A stretch of DNA of 64,000 nucleotides from CAVTWS01 sp963738445 (GTDB taxonomy: Bacteria; Actinomycetota; Acidimicrobiia; Acidimicrobiales; SHLQ01): the NCBI GenBank assembly GCA_963738445.1, contig CAVTWS010000015.1, positions 641,830 to 705,829 on the forward strand. Direction: 5' to 3'. Shown piece after piece: positions 8,942 through 18,458 of the stretch. Below the pieces are notes generated by a model. The model searched no databases. It saw only the letters and a program-made list of their open reading frames with translations, and had not been told where the DNA came from. Numbering within the stretch: position 1 is the stretch's first letter; each line of letters starts with the position of its first letter. A program made the translations under genes and the position numbers.

Positions 8942-11900
8942 GAGGCACCTCCCGGCTCGTTGGCGGCGGCCAGGCTGACGGGGACCTGCGCCACCTGGAT
9001 GCGTCTCGGGCTGCCGTCGGTGACCAGCCAGCCCCGACCCGGGGTGCGGGCACGTCCCCGATCCGGATCGGCGGGCAGTCGGGCGCCGAGCAGATCGCCG
9101 TCGTGGTCCTCGGGTTGGAGGAGCAGACCCAACCGGTGACGCCGCACCTCGCCCGTCCAGTGGCGCAGACCGCTGCGCACCCGATCGGGTCGGGCGGTCG
9201 CCAGCACCCGCACGTGATCGGGCCCGTGCACGAGCAGCTGCTCGATCGCTCCGTGGCGATCGTCGACCAGATCGGCATCGTCGATCACCAGCAGACTGGG
9301 GGTCGGGCAGGCCAGCAGCTCGGCGACGAGGTCCCGCACGAGGTCCGCGTGCTGGCCATCGATCGTCCCGGGGGCGGGTGTGGCACGGAGTCGGGTGCGC
9401 CCGGAGATCGACTCGACCCGGTGGCACCCGGCGGCGTTCGACCGCTGCCCGGATGGCCGCAGCGGCAGTCGTTCGGCCGGATCGGGGCGGGCCGAGGATG
9501 AGCGCATGCTCGCCCAGCCCGAGCACCAGGTCGGCGATCGACAGATCGGTGTCATCGACGCCGACGGGCAGGTGCCAGGTGCCGTTGGCGTCGATCCGGG
9601 CGCAGCCGATGGCGCCGACCTCGATCACGGCCGGCAGGTTTCGGAGCGGCGCCGGCCCGGCGCCTTGGACATGGGGCGCCGGCCCGACGCCTTGGACATG
9701 GGGCGCCGGCCCGGCGCCGGGCCGGACCGTACTGGGGTGCCGGTCCGGGTCGACCCACGCCACCTGCAACTCGACCGTCCCGGTCACGCTGGTCGCCCTC
9801 CCCGGCACGGGCGGCCGCGGCCGGGAAGCGGGCAGTCCCAGCGCGAGGCGATCCGCCGGGTCGGCCACGGCGAGCACGATCCGGTTCGGCGTGCCCCGCC
9901 ACAGCGCGGCGGTAGTGCCGGCGACCCGATCGAGCCCGAAGGCCAGGTAGACGCCCAACCCCGCACCTTCGGCGGCCAGTCGGCGGAGCGACTCCAACCC
10001 GGCGCCGTGGCGCTCGGCGTCGAGGTCCGCGACGAACGCGTTGGCGTCGTCGACCAGGACGAGGATCGACGGGCCCGTCACCGCGTCCGTGCGTCGACGC
10101 CGGAGCTCGCGATCGACGAGGTGGAGGAGCCGTCGTCGCCGATCGTCGTCGCCCGGGCTCACGACGGCGCCGGTGTGGGGCCAGGTGTGGAGCCCGCCGA
10201 GCGAACCACGGGCACCCTCGATGGCATAGATGTGCAGCTCGTCGGGAGGCGACGTGGATGCGGCGCTCCACGCGGCGGCCCGGAGCGTCGCGGTGACCCC
10301 CGTTCCAGTCGTTCCGACGACGGCCAGCGGACCCGTCGACGGATCCCAGGCGAGCAGCGGCTGGTCGGGGACCGACGGCCGGTCGGCTCGCCCGATCACG
10401 AGCGGGCCGAGGAACCCGAACGGGCGGCGACGACTGGGAATCGGTGTGCCCGAGACGGTGACCGCGAGCTCGCAGGGCGGGTCATCGATCGCCTCGAGCG
10501 GGCGCGGCAACGGCGCCATCCACAGCGGTCGGGGCGCAGCTCCGGTCCAGGCGCGCTGGCAGGCGGTGACCAGCCGCTGTAGGTCGGTGGGCCGATCCGG
10601 TTCCTGGTCCGCCGCCGCCTTCTCGCCTTCGTCGGGCTCGACGCCGTCGACGTCCTCGAAGATCACGCGCACGGCGGGCGGACCCCCGGGTGGCGTCGTG
10701 CCGGTGACGAGCGCGCTCTGGAACGTCTGCGGAGCCTCGGCGCCCCTCCGGACGATCACCCGGCCCGGCCGCCGGGCGGGCAACGCGGCGGCGTCGGGGA
10801 CGTCCACCAGGTCGCGGCTGTCCGCCTCGTCGGCGGTCCGCAGGCCCAGCCGCAGGTTCACGTTGGCCCGCACCGCCTGGCGCACCACGCCCGCCGGGCG
10901 TTGGGTGGCCAGGACGAGGTGGAGGCCGAGGCTGCGGCCCCGCTGCGCGAGGTCGACCACCGCGTCGAGGAACGCCGGTTGTTCGGTGACGAGCGCCGCC
11001 ATCTCGTCGACGACGATGACGATGCGGGGCAGGGGCTCGAAGGTGTCGGTGTCGTCACCGGCGGTGAGTCGTCGGTAGGTCGGCAGGTCGTCGGCGCCGG
11101 ACGTCCGAAGGACCTGCTCCCGACGGCGGAGCTCGGCCTCGAGCGCGGCGACGACGCGGTCCGCCATGTCGGCGTCGAGATCGGTCAGCAGGCCGGCGAC
11201 GTGCGGGAGGTCCCGGCAGCAGTCGAACGCGCTGCCACCCTTGTAGTCGACGAGGACGAACACGACCTCGGCCGGGTTGTGGGCGGCGGCGAGGGAGGCG
11301 ACGAGCGTGCGGAGCAACTCGCTCTTGCCCGCACCCGTGGTTCCACCGATCACGGTGTGAGGTCCGTCGACGACGAGGTCGACCTCGACCGGTCCGTGAT
11401 CGTCGGCGCCGATGCGGGCGACGAGCGAGCTCGGTGGCCGGGGCTCGCCCCAGGACCCGAGCACGGCATCGATCAACGCCTCGGCGGTCGAGGCTCGGCC
11501 GAGGTCGGACAGGAGCTCGAACAGGTGGACGCGGTCGGGCAGGCCGGAGTCCGGGGTCCGAAGATCGGGGTCGTCGAACCGGGCGAGGGCCCGCGCCGTC
11601 GCCTCGGACGTCTCCACCGAGATCCCGCTGGCGATCGAACGGTGCGCCGCCTCGTCGACGGCGTGGGCCGACACGATCCGGAACCGCCCGTCCGGCTGCA
11701 CCTCGATCACGGTGCGACACGACGAGGGCAGGTCGCCGACTCCGCGGGCGATGACGACACCGGAGACGCCAGGGAGCGCCAGGTGATCGCGGGCGGGTCG
11801 GTCACGGCCCCGGAGCAGCTCGTCTCCGTCGACGACGACGAGGTGGCGCCGGGTCGATTCGCGATCCCACCGCTCGAGGAGCTCGGCGCTGGCCGGGAGT

Positions 11901-13093
11901 CCGAGGCCGACGCCTCGGTCGGCATGAGGGAGCCACGACACCCATGACCAGTCGGGAGCCGCTGCGGCGTCCGTGCACACCGACAGGGCCAGGTCGGCGG
12001 GACCCAACAACGTGACCGCCTGCAGGACGAGGCTCCGCGCCACCGGCACCGTCCATGACCGGTCGCCGACCACTCCGACGACGCCCGAGACGTCGACGAC
12101 GATGGGGACGTCGGTGAGATGGTCGAGCGCGACGAGCAATGAGGTGGCTTCGGGCGCGGCATCCGCCCGCCACCCGGCGTTCCACGGCGCGTCGCCGAAT
12201 CCAACGACGAGCACCATCTCGTGCTCGTCCCCGCGGCGCCGCTCCCACAACCGGGAATCGACCCGAGCCGCCCAGTGCACGAGGTCGGCGACCGGCGGAT
12301 GATCCCGTCGGCGGCGGGCGATCTCGGCTCGACGAGCGGCCATGGCATCGGCGTGGAACCCGACGAGCGCAGAGCGTCGCGCGCTCGATGATCGGCGACC
12401 GGCGCGGCGTCGGCTGCCTCGTTGGCCGATCTCGATGGCGATGTTGGCCACGGGTCCGAGCAGGGCGATCACGGCCAGCCGGGGGTCGAACACCATCGCC
12501 AGCACCGCACCTGTCACCAGGGGAACGATCAGCCGGGCCGACGACGACCCGATCGAACGCGCCGGACCGCGGTCGTCGCCCGTCGGTGGGTCGGGGAGCG
12601 GCGAAACATGGTGATCGGCGCGGGGAGGTCGATGGTGAGCGATCCGCCCCCCCGGCACCCGCGCCAGGGCCGCGCGCACGGGATCGGCGACCACGGGCGG
12701 GCGATCGTGATCAGCACGAACGGCCATCGTGTCGGTCCAGCCGATCGAACCGATCGGCAAGCTCCCGGACGGCGAGTCGTGACCGTCGACCCGGCGTCGA
12801 CCCGACCACGACGGCGCTGCCGGCAGCCGTCGTCCCGAATCGGCGCCGGTGAGCACGACGTAGGAGACGCCCGCCGCGAGGGCGACCCGCCGGCGGGTGC
12901 CCTGCGTCGAGATGTCGGCGCCGGCCGGGATCACGTCGTCGATCGGGGCGGTGGCGGAGGCGACCGAACCATCGACGGCGAGTCGCCCCGGTTCGACACC
13001 GAGTGCGTCCGCCAGGTCCGCGACGGTGCTCGACCCGTGCTCCGTCGTGGCGATGGTGGCACGGCGCCCGTCGATCGTCACCGGTGTCTCCAT
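8938..13093 (-). CDS. EccC/EssC-like FtsK-SpoIIIE ATPase of a type VII-like secretion system (frameshift near 9400)
   Basis: Motor ATPase that drives WXG100-family substrates. The start at 13093 (METPVTIDGRR) has AGGAGG just upstream. The N-terminus (1-65) looks like a small ubiquitin/YukD-like fold; a hydrophobic segment LIVPLVTGAVLAMVF lies near residue 185. The first ATPase domain has Walker A GGTTGAGKSELLRT (Lys about 590) and Walker B IVIVVDEMAALV (about 695). The second site (VVGTTGTGVTA, about 929) lacks the Walker lysine, and the third (LGPPRSGRTT, about 1203) has Arg instead. One extra base around 9395-9430 moves the last ~160 residues, including LLVIDDADLVDD, into another frame; corrected length is about 1,384. 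A 27-bp tandem repeat encodes GPAPHVQG copies. EccB, EccD, EccE and MycP are not in the window. Confidence 0.88.
9648..9718. repeat. 27-bp tandem repeat, 2.6 copies, inside eccC
   Basis: Copies at 9648-9674 and 9675-9701 differ by one base, followed by a 17-base partial copy to 9718. In frame it encodes repeats of GPAPHVQG in a linker between the second and third ATPase modules. Confidence 0.9.
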
Positions 13094-13128
13094 GAGGCCT
13101 CCTGTTGGGCGGTCACGACGAATAAGGG

Positions 13129-13156
13129 TTGACATCAAGACAACATGAAATAGCAT
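13129..13156 (+). promoter_or_regulatory. Promoter (-35 TTGACA, -10 TAGCAT) for the WXG100 operon
   Basis: TTGACA at 13129-13134 and TAGCAT at 13151-13156 with a 16-base spacer, in an unusually AT-rich patch between the divergent eccC and WXG100 genes. A direct repeat CATGAAA (starting 13144 and 13154) overlaps the -10 region and could be an operator. Predicted leader about 60 bases. Confidence 0.55.
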
Positions 13157-13223
13157 GAAACATGTGGATGTGCCACTCGGGCTCACCACCTGAACACGAC
13201 CCGAACGCATCAAGGAGCCAGCC

Positions 13224-13520
13224 ATGGCAGGAATCAGCGGAGTTGTCAGCGTCACCGAGGCCACCTACGAGGCCGTGCAGGCCCTGGGCGGTCCGGTGCG
13301 GGAGGCGATCCTCGACGGGTTGCGGGGCGTGTTGGCCCACGGCACCCACATCGCCACCGAGACCGGGTGGCACGGTCAGGCCAGCCAGGCGTGGCATGAC
13401 GACTTCGTCGCCCGCTACGACACCCTCGCGGCCTCGACCGCCGCCCAGCTGGACGAGCTGGTGAGTTGGGCCACCACCACCTTCACCGCCATCACCGGCG
13501 CCGGCGGCGGGATGGCCTGA
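13224..13520 (+). CDS. WXG100 family (ESAT-6-like) protein
   Basis: 98 residues, the usual size of this family, with WHG in GWHGQASQAWHDDF at the expected hairpin between two helices. AAGGAG lies 6 bases before the ATG. No YxxxD/E export tag is visible at the C-terminus; the tail is GAGGGMA. Divergent from the EccC-like ATPase, so it is the probable secreted substrate or dimer partner. Confidence 0.88.
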   Translation: MAGISGVVSVTEATYEAVQALGGPVREAILDGLRGVLAHGTHIATETGWHGQASQAWHDDFVARYDTLAASTAAQLDELVSWATTTFTAITGAGGGMA

Positions 13521-13586
13521 CCGGCGACCCAGGCCTTGACCGGGCCCGGCCCGGCGGCCTGGCTCCGCGACGGTAGGGGACCAAGG

Positions 13587-13934
13587 GTGACGGACAGCAT
13601 CTGGATCGACGTCGACTTCGACCACGGCCGGGTCCGCTCCGTCGCGGACCGGTGCCGCCGTCTGGCGGTCGGACTCCGGGAGGCGGCGTGGGATCGCACC
13701 GTGGCGTCAGGCGCGCTGATCCACCTGTTCCAGGGCGGGCACACGACCGAGTTCATCGAGGTCCACCACGCCGCCGTCCGGCACCATCACGAACTCGCCG
13801 ATCGCCTGCTCTCGGTCGCCGGCTCGCTCGATCGAGCGGCCGACCGGGCCACCACCACCCAGGAGGAGCGCATGGAGGCGCGCCGACTGTGGGAACGCGC
13901 CCAGGCGGCGGCTACCGGGTCCGGCCCGTGGTGA
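13587..13934 (+). CDS. Second small WXG-like helical protein
   Basis: 115 residues from the GTG at 13587 with GGGGA upstream. Two predicted helices flank LIHLFQGGHTTEFIEVHH, which resembles the WXG turn with Phe in place of Trp. It ends with a charged helix (QEERMEARRLWERAQAA). The stop overlaps the next gene by 4 bases. Probably a divergent WXG100-type partner; family membership is inferred from pattern and context. Confidence 0.65.
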   Translation: MTDSIWIDVDFDHGRVRSVADRCRRLAVGLREAAWDRTVASGALIHLFQGGHTTEFIEVHHAAVRHHHELADRLLSVAGSLDRAADRATTTQEERMEARRLWERAQAAATGSGPW

Positions 13935-15379
13935 GGCGCGTCTCGCTTCCTCCGGAGGAGCTCGATCGGTACCGAGCGGCGTCGTCGGAGAACCTCGCCG
14001 TCAGCCTGGCCCGGGCCGCCGCCGTGGACATCGACCTGCGGGCGTTGCAGAGTCGCCAGTTCGACGGACTGACCACCATTCCCCACGTCGATGTCGGCTC
14101 CGAGGCTCGGGTGTTCGGCGTCGCGCTCATGAGGTTCGACGACTGGGTGGCGGACATCGCGGCCGCCGCCCGAGCGGTCGATGCGGCGGGGAGTCAGCTG
14201 AGCGACGACGTGATCGGCTCCCTGATCGGCGCCGGGTTGACCGAGTTCGTGGCTCCGATCGTCGCCGCGCCCCCCTGGCGAACGTCGGAGGTGGTGTCGA
14301 GCGACATCGTGCTGTTCGAGGTGGCGGCCGCAGCAGGCTTGGCCGCGTCCGGAGTCTTCGGATTCCGGATCGACCGCTTGGCGGACGGCAGCGTCGAGGT
14401 GACGGAGTTGAGCGAAGGGGGAGTCGGGGCAGAAGCCGGTGTCGGGTTCACCGCGACCATGGGACTGGGTTCGACCACGGTGGGGATCGACGTCGAGGCG
14501 ACGGTCACCGCGCTCGCGTCCCTGGTCTCCAGCCGCACGTGGCGCGTCGACACCGACGATGTCGACCTGCTGATCACCCAGCGCCTGATCGCCGCGGTGG
14601 GGATCGGCGCCGCGATGGAGCCGATCGCCGCGGCCCTGGCCGCCATGCCCGACTCGGTCGGTGTCTCCTCCGATGGATGGGGCCTCGACCTGCCCTTCAC
14701 CGAGTGGGACCTCCCGGTCCTGCCCGAGTTCGATCTCGACGTGTCGGTGGTCGGAATGGCCGAGTTGGCCGCCGCCGGTGGGTTCCTCGTCGCCGCGCTC
14801 GCCTACACGCCACCGGCACCGGTGCGGTGGAGCACGGGGGTCGCCGCCGACGTCGATGCGACCGCCACCGCCAGTACGGGCGGCCCGGTCGGAGTCGAGG
14901 CCGACGGCGAGTTGGAGGCCCGGTACGAATCGGTGGAGTACGCCGACGGCTCTCGATCCGATCGCGTGTCGGTGTCGGTCGCGGCGGGAGTCGACACGCC
15001 GCTCGGCGACCTCGAGGGGTCGCTCGAGGTCGTCATCGATCGACGGTTCTCGCCCGGCGGCGACCTCGCAGCAGTGGAGGCCTCGTGGCTCGCGGCCTCG
15101 GGCAGTGGCGCCGAGGTCCATTCGGTCAGCTTCGACGTGGCCATGCCCGAGGCGGGTGCGGCGGCCGATGCCACGTGGGACGCGCTCCTCGATCCCCGGC
15201 GCGTGCCCGACGCGCTCGACATCCTGCTCGGCGGAACGGCCATCCCCGGGGTGGTCCGCGCGTCGCAGGGCTTCACGCTGGAACAGCGCTCCTACGGTCC
15301 CGCAGTCGACCTGGCGCCGCTGCTCGGCTCGGTGGGCGTGACCGCCGAGGTCACGGTCGTGAACCTCGATTCCCGGTGA
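13931..15379 (+). CDS. Unrecognised 482-residue protein of the type VII-like locus
   Basis: GTG start overlapping the previous stop (GTGA). The N-terminal 110 residues are helical and Ala-rich (LPPEELDRYRAASSENLAVS, DDWVADIAAAARAVDAAG), like WXG/LXG-type targeting regions. Next comes a Gly/Ala-rich hydrophobic stretch ([14 protein letters not shown]), and the last ~170 residues alternate Val/Thr/Asp in a beta-rich pattern (DRVSVSVAAGVDTPLGDL, TAEVTVVNLDSR). No catalytic motif is recognised. Could be a secreted client, a toxin-like effector without a known domain, or a structural component. Confidence 0.7.
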   Translation: MRRVSLPPEELDRYRAASSENLAVSLARAAAVDIDLRALQSRQFDGLTTIPHVDVGSEARVFGVALMRFDDWVADIAAAARAVDAAGSQLSDDVIGSLIGAGLTEFVAPIVAAPPWRTSEVVSSDIVLFEVAAAAGLAASGVFGFRIDRLADGSVEVTELSEGGVGAEAGVGFTATMGLGSTTVGIDVEATVTALASLVSSRTWRVDTDDVDLLITQRLIAAVGIGAAMEPIAAALAAMPDSVGVSSDGWGLDLPFTEWDLPVLPEFDLDVSVVGMAELAAAGGFLVAALAYTPPAPVRWSTGVAADVDATATASTGGPVGVEADGELEARYESVEYADGSRSDRVSVSVAAGVDTPLGDLEGSLEVVIDRRFSPGGDLAAVEASWLAASGSGAEVHSVSFDVAMPEAGAAADATWDALLDPRRVPDALDILLGGTAIPGVVRASQGFTLEQRSYGPAVDLAPLLGSVGVTAEVTVVNLDSR

Positions 15380-15435
15380 CCGTGCCGGGTCCCGGCCCGG
15401 CGGCGAAAGGCGGGCGATCGCTTCGGCCCCACCGG

Positions 15436-15441
15436 TAACGT
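15436..15441 (+). promoter_or_regulatory. -10 element TAACGT, leaderless promoter of hom
   Basis: TAACGT ends 6 bases before the hom ATG at 15448, placing the predicted transcription start on the A of ATG. Confidence 0.6.
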
Positions 15442-15447
15442 GTCGAG

Positions 15448-16786
15448 ATGACTCTCGGACCGGGCGACCCGCTGTTCGTCGATGGTGGGCGCCGCGTCCG
15501 TGTCGGGCTCCTCGGCTGCGGCAACGTCGGCGGTGCGTTGGTCGGCCTCGTGTCCGAGCAGTGTGACTCGATCGCCGCTCGCACCGGTCTCCACCTCGAC
15601 ATCACGCGGGTGGCCGTACGCAGCACCTCACGCGAACGTCAGGCCGAGGTGGCCGCCGAGGCGCTCACCACCGACGCCCGCTCGGTCGTCGACGATCCCG
15701 ACATCGACATCATCGTCGAGGTGATCGGCGGCATCGAGCCCGCCCGCGAACTGATCCTGGCCGCGCTGGCCAACGGTAAGCCGGTCGTCACCGGCAACAA
15801 GGAGCTCCTCGCCAACCACGGAGCCGAGCTGTTCGAGGCAGCCGCCAAGGCCGGGCGGGACCTGCTCTTCGAGGCCGCGGTGGCGGGCGGCATCCCGCTC
15901 ATCCGGGTCCTGCGCGAAGCGCTGGTCGGTGAGCCCATCAGCCGGGTGATGGGCATCGTCAACGGCACCACCAACTACATCCTGACCAAGATGAGCGACG
16001 AAGGCGCCTCGTTCGCCGAGGCCCTGGCCGACGCCCAACAGCTCGGATACGCCGAGCGGGATCCAACCGCTGATGTCGAGGGGTTCGACGCCGGCGCCAA
16101 AGCCGCCATCATCGCCACCCTGGCCTTCGGCGCCTCCGTCGTCGCCGGCGACGTGTACCACGAAGGCATCTCCAGCATCACGGCGACCGACATCGCCGTG
16201 GCCCGCCAGCTCGGCTACGTCGTCAAGCTCCTGGCCATCGCCGAGATCGATCCCCTCGAGGTCGGCGTCGCGCCACGGGTGGCGGTCCGGGTGCATCCGG
16301 CGATGGTGCATGGAACCCATCCGCTCGCCGCAGTACGCGACAGCTTCAACGCCGTGTTCATCGAAGGCGGAGCCGTGGGCGACCTCATGCTCTACGGCCG
16401 TGGTGCCGGCGGCCGGCCCACGGCCAGCGCCGTGCTGGGCGATCTCGTCGACGCCGCGTTCTCGCTCGAACGTGGCAGCGTCGGCCCCGATCGGCGTGCT
16501 CCCCCGGGCCCGGATCCGGTCGATCGACGAGCTGGAGACGGCCTACTACCTGAGCCTCGATGTCGCCGATCAACCCGGGGTGCTGGCCCAGGTGGCCACC
16601 GTCTTCGGGAACCGGGGAATCTCGATCCGGTCGATGGAGCAGGAGGGGCTGGGGGATCAGGCCCGCCTCATCTTCATCACGCACCGAGCCCGGGAGCGCG
16701 ATCTCCAGGCCACGCTCCACGAACTCCGCCAGCTCGATGCCGTCCGCAGCCTGGGCACGGTGCTGCGCGTCATCGATCGCACCTGA
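15448..16786 (+). CDS. hom: Homoserine dehydrogenase with ACT domain (one-base frameshift at 16485-16488)
   Basis: Reduces aspartate semialdehyde to homoserine for threonine and methionine. NAD(P)-binding GLLGCGNVGGALV near residue 18, then VTGNKELLANHG, FEAAVAGGIPLI and IVNGTTNYIL. The C-terminal ACT domain (YYLSLDVADQPGVLAQVATV), the usual site of threonine feedback, is in a different frame: one extra C in the CCCC run at 16485-16488 shifts the reading after GSVGP. Corrected length 445, normal for the family. First gene of the threonine operon, 18 bases from thrC. Confidence 0.95.
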
Positions 16787-16804
16787 TCGACCGCTGCTGC
16801 GCCG

Positions 16805-18223
16805 ATGATCTCTTCCGTGCCCGTTCGTTACGTCAGCACCCGGGGCGCCGCCGCCGAGCTGGACTTCTCCGATGTGTTGCTCGAGGGTTTGGCGACCGAC
16901 GGTGGTCTGTACGTCCCGGACCGCTGGCCGACCCTCCCCGCCGACCTCGACCCCACCGCGCCATACGTCGACCTGGCCGTGGCCGTCATGTGGCCCTTCG
17001 TCGCCGGATCCATCGAACGCGCCGACTTCGAGCGCATGGTGGCCGAGTCCTACGCCACGTTCGATCATCCCGATGTGGTGCCGCTCACCGAGCTCGCCGA
17101 TGACCACTGGCTGCTCGAGCTGTTCCACGGGCCGACCCTGGCCTTCAAGGATGTGGCGTTGCAGCTCGTCGGAAGGCTCTTCGACCACGAACTCGCTCGC
17201 CAGGGCCGCCGGGTCACCATCGTCGGTGCCACCTCGGGCGACACGGGCTCGGCCGCCATCGAGGCCTGCCGGGACCGGGCGGCCATCGACATCGTCATCC
17301 TCCATCCCGCCGGACGCGTCTCCGACGTCCAGCGACGCCAGATGACCACGGTGCCGTCGGCCAACGTCCACAACGTGGCGGTCGAGGGCACGTTCGACGA
17401 CTGCCAGGACATGGTCAAGGCCCTGTTCGCCGACACCGGGTTCCGTCAGCGGGTCGGGTTGGCCGCGGTCAACTCGATCAACTGGGCCCGGGTCATGGCG
17501 CAGATCGTGTACTACGTCGTCGCCGCGCTCCGGTTGGGTGGCGGTGCGGGTTCGACATCGGGCGTTCGGCCGGTGTCGTTCTGCGTGCCCACGGGCAACT
17601 TCGGCAACGTGTTCGCGGGCCATGGCGCCATGCGCATGGGTCTGGCGGTCGACCGCCTGGTGGTGGCGAGCAACCGCAACGACATCCTCACCCGGTTCTT
17701 CCGGACCGGCACGATGCAGATGGCTGACGTCCACCCGACCATCGCGCCCAGCATGGACATCCAGGTGTCGTCGAACTTCGAGCGCCTGCTGTTCGAGATG
17801 CTGGGACGAGACGGCGCCGCGGTGGCCGAATGCATGCTGCGCTTCCGCGAGACCGGCACGTTCGAGGTCGACAACGATCGGCGGGCGTGGCTCACCGAGC
17901 ATTGGCAGGCCGACCGCCTCGATGATCGGGAGGCCAGCGACGTGATGGCCGACGTGTTGACCCGCACCGGTGTGCTCCTCGATCCCCACAGCGCCATCGC
18001 GGTGGGCGCGGCCGAACGGTGGCGCCAGGCCGACGTGCCGATGGTCAGCCTGGCCACCGCCCACCCGGCCAAGTTCCCCGACGCCGTCGAAGCCGCCACC
18101 GGTACCCGCCCCCCGCTTCCGGACCGGCTGGCGGACCTCTTCGAGCGCCACGAACGCTACGTCACCCTGCCGAACGACCTCGCCGCCCTGCAGGCGCACG
18201 TCCTGGCCGTCACCGACGCCTGA
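16805..18223 (+). CDS. thrC: Threonine synthase
   Basis: PLP enzyme converting O-phosphohomoserine to threonine; 472 residues. PLP lysine 115 in GPTLAFKDVALQL, then TIVGATSGDTGSAAIEA and the phosphate-binding FCVPTGNFGNVFAGH. The opening RYVSTRGAAAELDFSDVLLEGLATDGGLYVP is typical of the longer threonine synthase class. Followed by a repeat-rich spacer and the ApgM-like gene. Confidence 0.96.
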   Translation: MISSVPVRYVSTRGAAAELDFSDVLLEGLATDGGLYVPDRWPTLPADLDPTAPYVDLAVAVMWPFVAGSIERADFERMVAESYATFDHPDVVPLTELADDHWLLELFHGPTLAFKDVALQLVGRLFDHELARQGRRVTIVGATSGDTGSAAIEACRDRAAIDIVILHPAGRVSDVQRRQMTTVPSANVHNVAVEGTFDDCQDMVKALFADTGFRQRVGLAAVNSINWARVMAQIVYYVVAALRLGGGAGSTSGVRPVSFCVPTGNFGNVFAGHGAMRMGLAVDRLVVASNRNDILTRFFRTGTMQMADVHPTIAPSMDIQVSSNFERLLFEMLGRDGAAVAECMLRFRETGTFEVDNDRRAWLTEHWQADRLDDREASDVMADVLTRTGVLLDPHSAIAVGAAERWRQADVPMVSLATAHPAKFPDAVEAATGTRPPLPDRLADLFERHERYVTLPNDLAALQAHVLAVTDA

Positions 18224-18248
18224 CCGCCGCGCCGTCCCCCACGCCAAG

Positions 18249-18332
18249 AAAACGCTCGTTCTGGGAGACCAACTCCCAAAACGCTCGTTCTGGGGGACCA
18301 ACTCCCAAAACGCTCGTTCTGGGGGACCAACT
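18249..18332. repeat. 29-bp tandem repeat, 3 copies, each with a small hairpin
   Basis: Copies at 18249-18277, 18278-18306 and 18307-18332 (the last one short), starting AAAACGCTCGTTCTGGG. The first copy contains GGGAG-ACCAA-CTCCC, a 5-bp hairpin; the second keeps pairing with one G-U. Lies between thrC and the next gene and overlaps a dispersed element at 18317. Confidence 0.9.
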
Positions 18333-18380
18333 GTGCGTCGACACGATCATGCTGCCCCCCAAAACGGGTGGGTGGGGTCT
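18317..18380. repeat. Dispersed intergenic hairpin element, copy 1
   Basis: Begins TTCTGGGGGACCA, passes through TGTGCGTC and closes with CCCCCCA and CGGGTGG. The same order of blocks occurs at 45417-45480 after atpC. TGGGGG (18320-18325) can pair with CCCCCA, making a stem with a loop of about 30 bases. Possible terminator or REP-like element. Confidence 0.6.
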
Positions 18381-18443
18381 CCCAGACGCGCGCGGGCCGT
18401 GTGAATTTCGTGGGTCCGGCGGCGGAGTGGCGGGACGGGCTGC

Positions 18444-18449
18444 CACAAT
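18444..18449 (+). promoter_or_regulatory. -10 element CACAAT before the ApgM-like gene
   Basis: CACAAT lies 9 bases before the ATG at 18459, giving a leader of about three bases at most. The gene can therefore be expressed separately from hom-thrC. Confidence 0.45.
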
Positions 18450-18458
18450 GAGCCCGTC

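Noticed and set aside
15448..16786. Programmed ribosomal frameshifting in hom
   Set aside because: The shift is a simple extra C in CCCC with no slippery heptamer or pseudoknot seen, and similar shifts hit nine other unrelated genes.
16385..18301. 638-codon minus-strand frame opposite thrC
   Set aside because: Antisense shadow: composition is Gly/Asp/His-rich and the plus strand carries clear threonine synthase motifs.
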